Shown in pieces: positions 8,126 through 17,066 of a DNA stretch of 48,063 bases. The notes beneath the pieces are model-generated. The model worked only from the letters and a program-made list of their open reading frames with translations. It had not been told where the DNA came from and searched no databases. The translations under genes were made by a program, and so were the position numbers. The first letter of the stretch is position 1. Each line of letters begins with the position of its first letter. The stretch lies in contig NZ_QNUF01000034.1 of NCBI RefSeq assembly GCF_003385455.1, forward strand, positions 1 through 48,063, in the 5' to 3' direction. The DNA is from Chryseobacterium rhizosphaerae. Its GTDB lineage: Bacteria > Bacteroidota > Bacteroidia > Flavobacteriales > Weeksellaceae.

Positions 8126-11100
8126 TTATAAATAGATGATTTGAGTTTTGAGAACCTTTTTACCCAGCCTTTCGAGAATATTTTTATATCCCTCCACCTG
8201 AGCTTCATCTTTACTTTTTTGTTCACCGGTTTTGAAATCTACAATGATATACCCTTCATCGCTTTTTAAAATACGGTCCGGCCTTAAAATAAAACTTTCT
8301 CCATTTTCTGAAATCATGATGTCTTTCTCATTAATTACTTCCCATTTCTCATCAAAGAACTCGGCATAGGTCCGTACAATTTCCTGTAGAGTGCCCTGAA
8401 TTTCATTTTTTTCCTCTAATGTAATCTGACCTTCCAGTGCATAACCTTCCAGTACCTTTGAAATATCTTTTTCCGTATTTATTTTTGAAAGAAGCTCGTG
8501 AACGAAAAGTCCTATCCTTACTTTTTCATTTCTTACCTGATAATTTTTTGATGGAGTAGCAATCTTTATGGATGTTGTCTTTTCATTGACATTCTTCAGA
8601 TCCTGAATGTTTTGGGTTTTGAAAGGCGAGCTTTTGTCTTTGGAATACTTTTTCAGCATTTCAGGTTTCACTTCATACAAATCAAACTCATCAGCTTCAT
8701 CCGTATTTTTCGTTTTAATAAACTCTAAAATTTCCAGATTGTTGGAAGTCTTATTGGGCTTCTGAAGATAGAAGAATAGCTGTTCAACTGGCCTTGTGGT
8801 AGCAACATACTGAAGACATAATCGGTCAATCAGGTTTTTATAAGAATTTTTCTTGTTGAATAATTGAATTTCGCTGTCATAGGCTTCCAGATTCTTACTG
8901 AACTGATTAATGTTGACTGCTTTTAAAGCGTCATTTTCATGCGTATCAAACCAATTCGTAAACTCATTATCTCTGTTTTTGTTTATCATAGGAATAAAAA
9001 CAATAGGGAATTCCAGTCCTTTAGACTTGTGAATGGTCATAATCTGAATGGCATCAATATTCTCTGAAGCCTGAATGGTATAGGAAGATGCCTCCTCATC
9101 CCAATATTTCAAAAATTCTTTTGTACTTACTCCAGCCGTTTGCGTAAAATTAAAAAGCATTTCCATGAAGTTGAGCAGGAAGTCTGTTTCTTTATTCTCA
9201 ACGGAAAATTCATTGATATAATATTCTACAAAGTTGTAGAGATTAAACCTTGGAAAGTTATCCTGTTTAAGCTGTAATGAGTATTTTTCTTTAAGACCCT
9301 CAAGGATTTCTTCATGGCTTTCAATATCCAAAATTTCTTTCATCTCCAATGTGAAATCAGCCATATGAATTTTGCCCAATGTATTCAGATAATACATCAT
9401 CATGATCAGGCAGTGTTTATTCTTAGGATTTATTTCCCATCTTAGAAATTCAATAACTGCTTTTAATGTATTGGAAAGTTCCAAAGTAAGTCCTTTATCG
9501 GAGATTGTTTTTATATTGGTCTCTTCACCTCGGTAGTTTACTTTTAAGTTTCCCAGCTTTTGGGAATAGCTGAAAATATCAAAATTTCCACGGCAGAGAA
9601 TAGTGATGTCAGAAAATTTGAATCCATTATCCAGACATTCCTGAATATCTTTTCGCATTTTCTCAGAAGTATCCTCATAAAATTCTTCGTTCGTGAGATT
9701 TTCAATGAGGTTTACCTTTACCCTTCCATCCATTGGAGACTTTGGAGTTTGTTCGGCATCCGTTCCAAAAATATTTTGGTGTTCCTCTTCCAGTTCCCCG
9801 GAGTGGAAGCGGTAGAGTTCATTGTTAAACTGTACAATATTTCTGGCACTTCTCCAGTTATCTTTTAGAACCAGAAGATCAGCTTCTTTAGGAGAAAACT
9901 CTTTCTTATTGATAATATCGAGCATCAGCTTACTTTCTCCTCCACGAAATCTATAAATACTCTGCTTGGGATCTCCAACCAGTGTAAAAGAAGTATTTTC
10001 AGAAGAAACACTATGGTCTCTTAACGGAACAAAATTCTGCCACTGCAGTTCCGAAGTATCCTGAAATTCATCAAAAAAGTAATGTTGAAACTGTGAACCT
10101 ACCTTTTCATAGATAAATGCGGAGGGTTCATCTTTAAGGTTTTCATTGATCAGAATATTAAATTTTGAAAGCAGGACCAGGTCATTTTCTTCCTCAATCT
10201 TTCTGAGCTCATCCTGAATATCCTTATTAACTTTTAAAGGAAGAAGTGCCGACAGTATTTTTTCTTTCTTTTGGGTTTCAATATACAGCAGAATAAGCTG
10301 CATTCTGTTGTCAAGCAGTTGATCAAGGATCTCTATAATATCAGCTTCCTTATGTTTTGATTTTGAAGAAGCTCCTTTTCTGTAATTGGTAACTACAGAT
10401 TCTTCCTGAGTAGTAGGAAAGGGAAAACCTGCTCTTTTCTGTTGATAAAAGTCGATAACCTTAAGGAAAAAGCCTCCAATCCCATTTTTTCCCTGGGCAA
10501 AATCTTCAACCTCAATATTTCTGGCTTTAAATAGCTCAATAGATTTTGCAGCAAGTTCTGCAGCCTGTTTTTTATGAAGAACAATCTCTTTACGAAGCGT
10601 GGTTTTTATAGTGTCATAATGAGCATCATCAAAGCTTTTGTTGCTTTTCAGATGTTCGTAATGAATATCTTTCACGAATTCTTTTGCTGAGTCATACAGG
10701 TTTTTGTTGAGATTGATCCTTTCATTGTTTTCAAGACTGTAATCTACATAATCCATGAAAGAATTGGAAATCGTTTCGTTTTCGCCAATCTGATCGAGCA
10801 TTTTATCCACTGCTTCAATCAGGTAAGGCTCAGCCTCAATTTCAAGATTAAAATTTTTAGCCAGTCCCAATTCATAAGAAAAGCTTCTTACCAGCCTTGA
10901 GTTAAAACGGTCAATGGTTCCGATATTCAGTGTAGAATAATTATGAAGGATATAGTCCAAAAGTTTTTTTGAACGCAGATGGAGTTCATCAATTGTAATT
11001 TTTAATCCTTGTTCAGCAAAAGCTTTTTGAATATTTTTAAGATCCGCATTTTCGGTATAATTAGTGGCGGAAAAATTTCCCAGCCATGTCAGAATTCTTT

Positions 11101-11266
11101 CCTTCATCTCATTCGCTGCTTTATTGGTAAATGTCAGAGCGAGGATATTCCTGATCGATTGGTGTTGATTAGGATAACGGAGACAAATCATCAGCAGTCT
11201 CTGAACCAGAGCATATGTTTTCCCTGATCCTGCAGAAGCATTGATGACTGTATAAGAATTTTGCAT
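8126..11266 (-). CDS. UvrD/RecB-family helicase-nuclease (AddA-like)
   Basis: A 1046-residue superfamily 1 DNA helicase fused to a C-terminal nuclease, as in AddA/RecB, which process double-strand ends for recombination. Visible motifs are Walker A ASAGSGKT (residues 10-17), the TFTNKAANEM motif, Walker B FDEFQDTSELQW, GDPKQSIYRFRGGE, DNWRSARNIV, and motif V/VI segments TIHKSKGLEFPIVFIP and YVATTRP. The end holds a PD-(D/E)XK core: RPDRILKSDEGYIIVDFKTG. The usual partner (AddB/RecC-like) is not adjacent in this window; the neighbours are a small membrane protein and a divergent operon. Recombinational repair is inferred from the family. Confidence 0.92.
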   Translation of the reverse strand: MQNSYTVINASAGSGKTYALVQRLLMICLRYPNQHQSIRNILALTFTNKAANEMKERILTWLGNFSATNYTENADLKNIQKAFAEQGLKITIDELHLRSKKLLDYILHNYSTLNIGTIDRFNSRLVRSFSYELGLAKNFNLEIEAEPYLIEAVDKMLDQIGENETISNSFMDYVDYSLENNERINLNKNLYDSAKEFVKDIHYEHLKSNKSFDDAHYDTIKTTLRKEIVLHKKQAAELAAKSIELFKARNIEVEDFAQGKNGIGGFFLKVIDFYQQKRAGFPFPTTQEESVVTNYRKGASSKSKHKEADIIEILDQLLDNRMQLILLYIETQKKEKILSALLPLKVNKDIQDELRKIEEENDLVLLSKFNILINENLKDEPSAFIYEKVGSQFQHYFFDEFQDTSELQWQNFVPLRDHSVSSENTSFTLVGDPKQSIYRFRGGESKLMLDIINKKEFSPKEADLLVLKDNWRSARNIVQFNNELYRFHSGELEEEHQNIFGTDAEQTPKSPMDGRVKVNLIENLTNEEFYEDTSEKMRKDIQECLDNGFKFSDITILCRGNFDIFSYSQKLGNLKVNYRGEETNIKTISDKGLTLELSNTLKAVIEFLRWEINPKNKHCLIMMMYYLNTLGKIHMADFTLEMKEILDIESHEEILEGLKEKYSLQLKQDNFPRFNLYNFVEYYINEFSVENKETDFLLNFMEMLFNFTQTAGVSTKEFLKYWDEEASSYTIQASENIDAIQIMTIHKSKGLEFPIVFIPMINKNRDNEFTNWFDTHENDALKAVNINQFSKNLEAYDSEIQLFNKKNSYKNLIDRLCLQYVATTRPVEQLFFYLQKPNKTSNNLEILEFIKTKNTDEADEFDLYEVKPEMLKKYSKDKSSPFKTQNIQDLKNVNEKTTSIKIATPSKNYQVRNEKVRIGLFVHELLSKINTEKDISKVLEGYALEGQITLEEKNEIQGTLQEIVRTYAEFFDEKWEVINEKDIMISENGESFILRPDRILKSDEGYIIVDFKTGEQKSKDEAQVEGYKNILERLGKKVLKTQIIYL

Positions 11267-11398
11267 TGTGAAAAGTAGAATTGAGATTGCAAGTTAGCTA
11301 AAATTTAAAAGAAATTTTAACAATTCACTTCTGCTATTTAACAGTTTCAACAGCAAAAATCGAAAAGAAATACTAAAAGGCGTTAACTGTGGTTAAAC

Positions 11399-11431
11399 TT
11401 GTGGAATAATTTAAAAATAATTTTAGCTTTG
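11399..11431 (+). promoter_or_regulatory. Promoter of the three-paralog array
   Basis: TTG (11399-11401) and TAGCTTTG (11424-11431), a perfect TAnnTTTG, with a 22-nt spacer, sit 18 bases before the GTG start at 11449. Confidence 0.7.
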
Positions 11432-11448
11432 CTTTATAAAAACAGCCC

Positions 11449-12195
11449 GTGAAACTTAAACTATTCTTTTTTTTATTTCTTATTTCTTCCATTACCGCCA
11501 GTGCTCAAAGTTATATCTTCGGTAAAGTAACTTCAGAGGGAAGTTCCGAAATACAGGATGTCAACGTAATCAATATCAGAACGGACGAACTGGTACTCTC
11601 AAACAGTGACGGACATTTTATGATTTCCGGAAAAGCGGGAGATGAATTACGCTTTATAAAACCTGGTTATGAGCGTTTAGCCCATATCGTGTCTCAGGAA
11701 AATATCCAATCTCCATTGAATGTCAGTTTAGTGAGAGTTACCATCCAGATTCCTGAAGTTGAAGTGAAACAAGGGCTCACCGGAAATTTAAAAATAGATT
11801 CCAAAATATATAACAAACCTAAAAAGGTTGAAAAATTGTCTAGCGAAATAGGGAAGTATATTGCCCAAAAGTCTGATCCCAGAATACTCGCTGCAAGAGC
11901 AGGAGAGTTTGTACAGCCAAAAGGACAAGGATTTTCAATAGGAAAAGTAAAAAATCAATGGGATGATATCGATTTAATGAAGTATCTCGAGGCGAGCCTG
12001 GGTGAAGACTATTTTGCCAACTTAAAAATAGATAAGTCTCAGATTGATCATTTTATTTCTTACGTTCTTGCGGGTGGTTTTGAAAGGAAGAAAATTTTAA
12101 AATATGGTTTCTGCAGTGATGCTGATCTGAACAGGTTTCAGCGTTTTGTACTCACCAGAATATCATCCTACCGGGCACCGCAGACTCAAAAATAA
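11449..12195 (+). CDS. Secreted CarboxypepD_reg-like protein, array member 1
   Basis: 248 residues beginning with GTG. A signal peptide (1-19) ends at ASAQS. Residues 20-100 form a carboxypeptidase-regulatory-like beta-sandwich (YIFGKVTSEG, DVNVINIRTDE, FMISGKAGDELRFIKPGYE). IQIPEVEV and then LTGNLKIDSK follow and recur in the next two proteins. The C-terminal half (DYFANLKIDKSQIDHFISYVL) is predicted helical and also shared. There is no barrel or sorting domain, so it is probably periplasmic. It is the first gene of an array with 6 and 24 bases between members. Function unknown. Confidence 0.8.
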   Translation: MKLKLFFFLFLISSITASAQSYIFGKVTSEGSSEIQDVNVINIRTDELVLSNSDGHFMISGKAGDELRFIKPGYERLAHIVSQENIQSPLNVSLVRVTIQIPEVEVKQGLTGNLKIDSKIYNKPKKVEKLSSEIGKYIAQKSDPRILAARAGEFVQPKGQGFSIGKVKNQWDDIDLMKYLEASLGEDYFANLKIDKSQIDHFISYVLAGGFERKKILKYGFCSDADLNRFQRFVLTRISSYRAPQTQK

Positions 12196-12201
12196 CCTTA
12201 T

Positions 12202-13011
12202 ATGAAGACTTTCGTTAAACTGTGCTGGATATTTTTATTTGTGGCCGGAAAATTGTTCTCACAACAGAGCATTACAGGGCAAATTACAGACGGCAGTACT
12301 ATACATCTAAATCCTGTTTTAATAATAAATATTTCTGCTCAGAAAAACTCCCTTAGCACTATGTCGGGAAAGTTTACCATTGATGCTTCGGAAAATGATG
12401 AAGTCAGATTTGTAAAAGAAGGCTATTATCGTTTTGAAAAGAAGATTACAAAAGAAGATTTAGCCTCACCGTTACATATAATTCTGAAAAGAATGGAAAT
12501 ACAGATTCCTGAAGTGGAGATTGTTTATAAGCCCACAGGAAATCTGGCAAAAGACTCTAAGTATTTAAGTGAATCCGGAAAATTAAAGGCCTTAAAATCT
12601 GATATAACAATGTATATGAAAAGCCCCCTCAATGAGCCTATACCGGATCATACGATCTCCAAAACATTTACCGGACATGATTTTAATGCCGGTCAGGTAA
12701 ATGTAGCTGGCGTTTTTAAAGCTATTTCAGGGATCATTAAGAAGGCATCAAAACCGAAGATCACTAAAGCAGATTATAATGAAACTCAAAACTTTCTTAC
12801 CAGAGTAAAAAGTGAAATTAATCTGGATTTTCTGAAAAAATATGGCATGGATGAAGAGCAGATTGACAGATTCCTTCTCTACGCCAATAAAACCAGGATG
12901 CTGGCAAAAAACTACAGGAAAGACTTTCAAAATGATGTGGTAGAATATGAAATAAAAGCGGCCTTTGGAGAATACCGAAAGCTGCATAAACTGGATAGCT
13001 GGGAAAAATAA
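12202..13011 (+). CDS. Secreted CarboxypepD_reg-like protein, array member 2
   Basis: 269 residues, a diverged paralog of the preceding gene, which ends 6 bases upstream. A signal peptide ends near LFSQQ. The sandwich domain shows ITGQITDGS, NDEVRFVKEGYYRF and IQIPEVEIV. The shared linker reads PTGNLAKDSK and the shared C-terminal helical part reads LDFLKKYGMDEEQIDRFL. It ends with a charged tail absent from member 1. Its role is unknown; the common layout implies a common one. Confidence 0.8.
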   Translation: MKTFVKLCWIFLFVAGKLFSQQSITGQITDGSTIHLNPVLIINISAQKNSLSTMSGKFTIDASENDEVRFVKEGYYRFEKKITKEDLASPLHIILKRMEIQIPEVEIVYKPTGNLAKDSKYLSESGKLKALKSDITMYMKSPLNEPIPDHTISKTFTGHDFNAGQVNVAGVFKAISGIIKKASKPKITKADYNETQNFLTRVKSEINLDFLKKYGMDEEQIDRFLLYANKTRMLAKNYRKDFQNDVVEYEIKAAFGEYRKLHKLDSWEK

Positions 13012-13035
13012 ATCAGATAAAATTTTAAATAAAGA

Positions 13036-13845
13036 TTGGTTAATACTGTTGAGAATATAAATATTTTTTGGAGGAAAAGAATTTTTCTTTTATTTCTTTT
13101 TCTGTGTAATGCTCTGTTTTCTCAGCAAATGATAACAGGAAGAATTATTGATGATAATAATGAAGATTTAAGTGGAGTAACAGTCATCAATATGTCTACC
13201 GATAAAAAAGTATATTCCAATTTACTGGGAATGTTTTCTATTGAAGCATCTTCGAATGATGAACTCAGGTTTGTAAAAGAAGATTTCAGAAGACAGTCTA
13301 CAAGAGTTCTTACAGATGGAGTTAATTCTCAGCTGTTAATACAGCTTTTTCAGATTCCCAAAGAAATAGAAGAAGTGAAAATCGTAAAAAGACTGACCGG
13401 TGATCTTGAACAGGATTCCAGAATTGTGGCTAAAGCAGACAAAGGAGAAATAGTTCGGGATGCAGTAGGTTTACCACAGCCTGTTGGAAAAATGAGAGAA
13501 AAACCGGCAGAAGTGAAGCAGGTTCTGCTGCCCATACTTTTAGGAAACCTGAATGTTCAGGGAGCTTATGATCTGATAAGTGGTAAAGCCCGAAAACAAA
13601 AAAGGTTGTACAGATATGATGATTTACAGGAACATATTGCCTGGATTAGAGATAGAGTGGAAGATGATTATTTTACAAAAGCCGGAATTCCGGCAGATAG
13701 AATCTCAGAATTTATAGAATTTTCATTTGTTGCCAAACCTCAGGTACGTACCTATGTAAAAGCAAAAAATCTATCGGGTGTTCTGCTGAGGCTGGAAGAA
13801 ACCATTCCTTTGTATGTTGAGAGGCTGAAGAAGAGTGGTAAATAG
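13036..13845 (+). CDS. Secreted CarboxypepD_reg-like protein, array member 3
   Basis: Third paralog, up to 269 residues, with the same order: signal sequence (RIFLLFLFL...FSQQ), sandwich (MITGRIID, NDELRFVKEDF), linker LTGDLEQDSR and helical part DYFTKAGIPADRISEFIEF. The start is unclear. No ATG precedes the signal peptide. TTG at 13036 gives an unusual 12-residue polar lead, while GGAGG at 13070-13074 is spaced 6 bases before an ATT at 13081 that would give a start like the paralogs. The reading frame is intact to the end. Confidence 0.75.
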   Translation: MVNTVENINIFWRKRIFLLFLFLCNALFSQQMITGRIIDDNNEDLSGVTVINMSTDKKVYSNLLGMFSIEASSNDELRFVKEDFRRQSTRVLTDGVNSQLLIQLFQIPKEIEEVKIVKRLTGDLEQDSRIVAKADKGEIVRDAVGLPQPVGKMREKPAEVKQVLLPILLGNLNVQGAYDLISGKARKQKRLYRYDDLQEHIAWIRDRVEDDYFTKAGIPADRISEFIEFSFVAKPQVRTYVKAKNLSGVLLRLEETIPLYVERLKKSGK

Positions 13846-13921
13846 TGTTAAGAAAATCTTAAAATATTGGAATGGAAATTGATGCAATACTGATATTAAA
13901 TCAATCAAATCCACAAATCTT

Positions 13922-14656
13922 ATGAATAAAAATAGTATTGCAGTAGCAATAGGGGCTTTAGGTTTTGTAATAGGGCTTGGCTTTTTAGGAAATGCTATCA
14001 AAAACAGAAATAAATCTGAAAATACCATCTCCGTTACAGGTCTGGGAACAAAACAGTTTGTTTCCGATCTTATTACCTGGTCCGGAAGTTTTTCCAAAAA
14101 CAATATGGATCTTAAATCAGCTTATGATGAATTGGCTTTGGATAGAAAGGTAATCAATGATTATCTTCTTTCAAAAGGAATTAAGCAAGCTGAAATTGTA
14201 TTTTCATCGGTAGATATTCAGAAGCAGTTTAGAAGTTATAATGATTCCAATGGAAATTATGTACAGGGTGAGTTTTCGGGGTACAACCTGACTCAAAAAG
14301 TTTCTATTGAAAGTAAGGAAGTGGCTAAAATTGAAAACCTTTCCAGAAATATTACCGAAATTATCAATCGTGGAATTGAGTTTACCTCTTCTTCACCTTC
14401 TTATTTTTATACCAGGTTAGCGACTGTAAAGCAGGAAATGATAGCCAGTGCGACAAAAGATGCTAAAGAACGGGCTGAAAAAATTGCGGAAAACTCAGGT
14501 AGTAGCCTGGGGAATCTTAAAAAAGCAACAATGGGAGTTATTCAGATCACTGCTCCCAATTCCAATGAAGATTATTCATATGGAGGTACTTTCAATACTT
14601 CTTCCAAAGATAAAGAAGCCAGTATTACCATAAAGCTGGAATATCAAGTGAATTAG
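13922..14656 (+). CDS. SIMPL (DUF541) domain protein
   Basis: 244 residues. An N-terminal hydrophobic segment (about 6-26) anchors or exports it. The SIMPL domain follows: ISVTGLGTKQFVSDLITWSG at the front, then the KGIKQAEIVFSSVDIQKQF region, and the helix with KDAKERAEKIAENSGSSLG near the end. Family members are periplasmic or envelope proteins of poorly defined role. It lies 76 bases after the three-paralog array on the same strand and may be co-transcribed. Confidence 0.85.
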   Translation: MNKNSIAVAIGALGFVIGLGFLGNAIKNRNKSENTISVTGLGTKQFVSDLITWSGSFSKNNMDLKSAYDELALDRKVINDYLLSKGIKQAEIVFSSVDIQKQFRSYNDSNGNYVQGEFSGYNLTQKVSIESKEVAKIENLSRNITEIINRGIEFTSSSPSYFYTRLATVKQEMIASATKDAKERAEKIAENSGSSLGNLKKATMGVIQITAPNSNEDYSYGGTFNTSSKDKEASITIKLEYQVN

Positions 14657-14746
14657 AAATATCAATTGCTTAGGTAGATAATGTTGCACAATTAAAAATG
14701 ACATATGCAAAAATCCTTTTAGCAATCTGTAACCAATATAAAAATA

Positions 14747-14769
14747 AACGCCGGAAATATTCCGGCGTT
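14747..14769 (-). terminator. Terminator of the DUF2851-PspC-GNAT operon
   Basis: A perfect 10-bp stem (14747-14756 with 14760-14769, AACGCCGGAA and mirror) with an ATA loop. The T-rich tail lies on the minus-strand side, though it may also stop transcription from the left. Confidence 0.8.
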
Positions 14770-14775
14770 CTTATG

Positions 14776-15288
14776 TTAAGGATATACAATATCACAAATT
14801 TCATTTTTAAGCTCCTCTACATTCTCAGGAGCATAGTTGGCAAGCAGCCATAGGTGTAAAGACTGTTTTCCTTCACCATAGCTGGGCTGTATGTGGTTGG
14901 TATCAATCAGGCTGAAACTGTTTCGTTGATAGAAGGAATAACGGCGTTGCGCATCCTCACTCAAATCTGCAGGTTCAATTTCCAAAATGATTTTAGGATA
15001 GGTTTCCAATAAATATCCCATAATATGTGAGCCCAGTTTTTTACTTCTGAAGGCTTCAAAAACTTCAAAATGTTCTACAAAAACAAAAGAGCTCATTTCC
15101 CATAAGATGAGATAGCCAATAGCTTCAGATTCGTGAACAACAGACATGATTTTTGTCTGTGGATTTGAAAATAGTTCCAGAAACTGTTCTCTATCTCTTT
15201 GTTCGTCTACAGGAAACGTGCTGATATAAGAATTATAGATTTCCTGAACTCTATCATCCTCAGCATTAATAATCGGTAAAAATTCCAT
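14776..15288 (-). CDS. GNAT-family N-acetyltransferase
   Basis: 170 residues. The GNAT fold is recognised from strand 4 (FVFVEHFEVFEAFR) leading into the acetyl-CoA pyrophosphate loop SKKLGSHIMGYLLE at about residues 82-95, and the YSFYQRNSFSLI segment near 115-127. The substrate cannot be told. It is the last gene of a three-gene minus-strand operon, 2 bases after the PspC gene, and is followed by the terminator. Confidence 0.85.
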   Translation of the reverse strand: MEFLPIINAEDDRVQEIYNSYISTFPVDEQRDREQFLELFSNPQTKIMSVVHESEAIGYLILWEMSSFVFVEHFEVFEAFRSKKLGSHIMGYLLETYPKIILEIEPADLSEDAQRRYSFYQRNSFSLIDTNHIQPSYGEGKQSLHLWLLANYAPENVEELKNEICDIVYP

Positions 15289-15290
15289 AA

Positions 15291-15512
15291 TTATAAATCA
15301 AAGACGCTTGGTCTTCTTGTGATAAAAATATCTTTAATCCACAAAGTAAATGCCAATCCCAAATAAATGAGAAAGAAAAAACCGGCGGTAGCAAAAGTAG
15401 AGTAGATGAAGAAAACCCTTAATTTAGATACAGGTATTCCCAGTTTAGCTCCTGTTCTTGTAAGAACACCAAACCATTCTCTCTCCATTTTATGACGGAT
15501 ATTACTCAGCAT
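15291..15512 (-). CDS. PspC-domain membrane protein
   Basis: 73 residues covering a single PspC domain: GVLTRTGAKLGIPVSKLRV followed by one long hydrophobic helix (about 33-58) and a basic tail. In proteobacteria PspC senses envelope stress; stand-alone PspC proteins in Bacteroidota are not well studied. The gene is wedged between its neighbours with gaps of 1 and 2 bases, implying translational coupling. Confidence 0.85.
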   Translation of the reverse strand: MLSNIRHKMEREWFGVLTRTGAKLGIPVSKLRVFFIYSTFATAGFFFLIYLGLAFTLWIKDIFITRRPSVFDL

Positions 15513-15513
15513 T

Positions 15514-16776
15514 TCAAGATTCTTTTAATAGTTTAAATCCAATACTGCAAGTTAAGCAATTTTTTTCTTCACAGGAATGTTTGTAGTGATAAATCAGGCT
15601 CTGGCTTTCCAATGCATTCTTTATATCGAGACCCAGATTTTTCCATCCACTTATTACTGAATTTTTTTCTGCAGTAATATGCGTGTAGAATTCTAGAATT
15701 TCATCGGCTATTTCTTCATTGTGATACCGGTGGTAAGTATATTTTAACGGAAGTACAGTATTTAAGATGAGGAGATCAATAAAATCCTTACTCAACATTT
15801 TGGGAGTAGGTTTTGAAATGGCTCCGAAATTGAAATGACAGTCCCAATATTCAGAAGCTTTTACAGGCTGAAAAACTTCATAAAGCTGATCAGCATTTCT
15901 AACACTGATTATTTTTGAAAATAAATTCTGATGTCTGTTGTAAAGGTCTGCCAATTGGGAGAGACGGATTGTCGGAAAGTTGGGAGGTCTTAATCTTAAA
16001 AACTTAGGATGGAGTTTTAAATCGGATAGCATAAACTTGGTTGTAAGAAAATCAAACTCTCTTTTCCATATTTTCATCTGCCCGTCCAGGGGAATATCAA
16101 GCCATCCGGAAATTCCAAAGAATAAAGCTTCCAGCTGCAGAGGATTTTGCCGGATTTTATTAATGATACTGAAATCAATACTTTCGGCAATCTGTCTGAA
16201 AATATGAGCATTCACTTTTAGTCCGAAAGAGTAGGCAAGGCTGTGAAATAAAACAGCTTCGAAATTATTTTTGTGATGAGATAAGTTATGTTCAAGTTCA
16301 AGAGATTTTTCGTCCAGTTTTTTCAGAATGTTTCCTTCGTGAAAATGAACTGGAATTTTGTTGCAGTCAAAAATTTTTTCACAGGCTATAAACTGGTTGC
16401 CATCAATGAATTTTTCATACTTATATATTACACTTTCATCAATATACTTGTTCAGCTCTAAGGTAGGGACGTTTTTTTCAGTATGTTCGCTGATCTCCAG
16501 GTCATGCTGGAAAACAACGTGAAGTATGATATTTTGGTAATTGGGATCCGGAGAATGGTTGTGGAAAATCCAATCAGAAGAGCGGACGTGAAGTTCTATA
16601 TTCCCGGCGATAACCAGACCGTTTGTCTTAATTTTAGCATCCAGAAAATCCGGACCAGCATCTTTATTCCACTTTCCAAAATTAATGATTTCAACAGAAT
16701 TCCCCTCAATATCCTTGAAGTCAAAATTTTGGAAAATCTTATAGTTCCAAAGATATTGAAGTAATTTTTCTGTCAT
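15514..16776 (-). CDS. DUF2851 family protein
   Basis: 420 residues, full length for this Bacteroidota family of unknown function. Typical segments are WNKDAGPDFLDAKIK, GNIELHVRSSDWIFHNH and NIILHVVFQHD in the N-terminal 120 residues, which look like a nuclease- or hydrolase-like sheet with conserved Asp, Glu and His. A cysteine cluster CEEKNCLTCSIG near the C-terminus may bind metal. It is the first gene of the operon with PspC and GNAT. Confidence 0.85.
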   Translation of the reverse strand: MTEKLLQYLWNYKIFQNFDFKDIEGNSVEIINFGKWNKDAGPDFLDAKIKTNGLVIAGNIELHVRSSDWIFHNHSPDPNYQNIILHVVFQHDLEISEHTEKNVPTLELNKYIDESVIYKYEKFIDGNQFIACEKIFDCNKIPVHFHEGNILKKLDEKSLELEHNLSHHKNNFEAVLFHSLAYSFGLKVNAHIFRQIAESIDFSIINKIRQNPLQLEALFFGISGWLDIPLDGQMKIWKREFDFLTTKFMLSDLKLHPKFLRLRPPNFPTIRLSQLADLYNRHQNLFSKIISVRNADQLYEVFQPVKASEYWDCHFNFGAISKPTPKMLSKDFIDLLILNTVLPLKYTYHRYHNEEIADEILEFYTHITAEKNSVISGWKNLGLDIKNALESQSLIYHYKHSCEEKNCLTCSIGFKLLKES

Positions 16777-17007
16777 AAGTATAACAATAAATATAGCAGA
16801 AAAATACTACTCTTATCAGCTCCTTTTTAAAATTTATGACAGGCATTCTATATATTTAAAGCGGTGTAGAAAATATATTTATAAAAGAAATTCCTTACTT
16901 GTTTTTTTATATTTTTTCCTTCATTTTAGTTAAAGATTATCATGGTTCTCATTTACAAAAAATAGATAATTCATACTAAAAAATAGATAAAGAAATAGTC
17001 AATATAA
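16777..17007. other. AT-rich intergenic stretch
   Basis: About 230 bases between the start of the DUF2851 operon and the bshA terminator. It contains A/T-rich sequence with repeated AAAATAGATAA-type words near 16960-16990. No gene, clear promoter or structure could be supported. Confidence 0.5.
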
Positions 17008-17033
17008 AAGGCTCAGATAATCATCTGAGCCTT
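17008..17033 (-). terminator. Terminator after bshA
   Basis: A perfect 11-bp stem AAGGCTCAGAT / ATCTGAGCCTT (17008-17018 with 17023-17033) with a 4-base loop. The T-rich tail is on the minus-strand side. Confidence 0.8.
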
Positions 17034-17066
17034 AATTTGTATGTCCACATACCTTTTAAAAGAATA

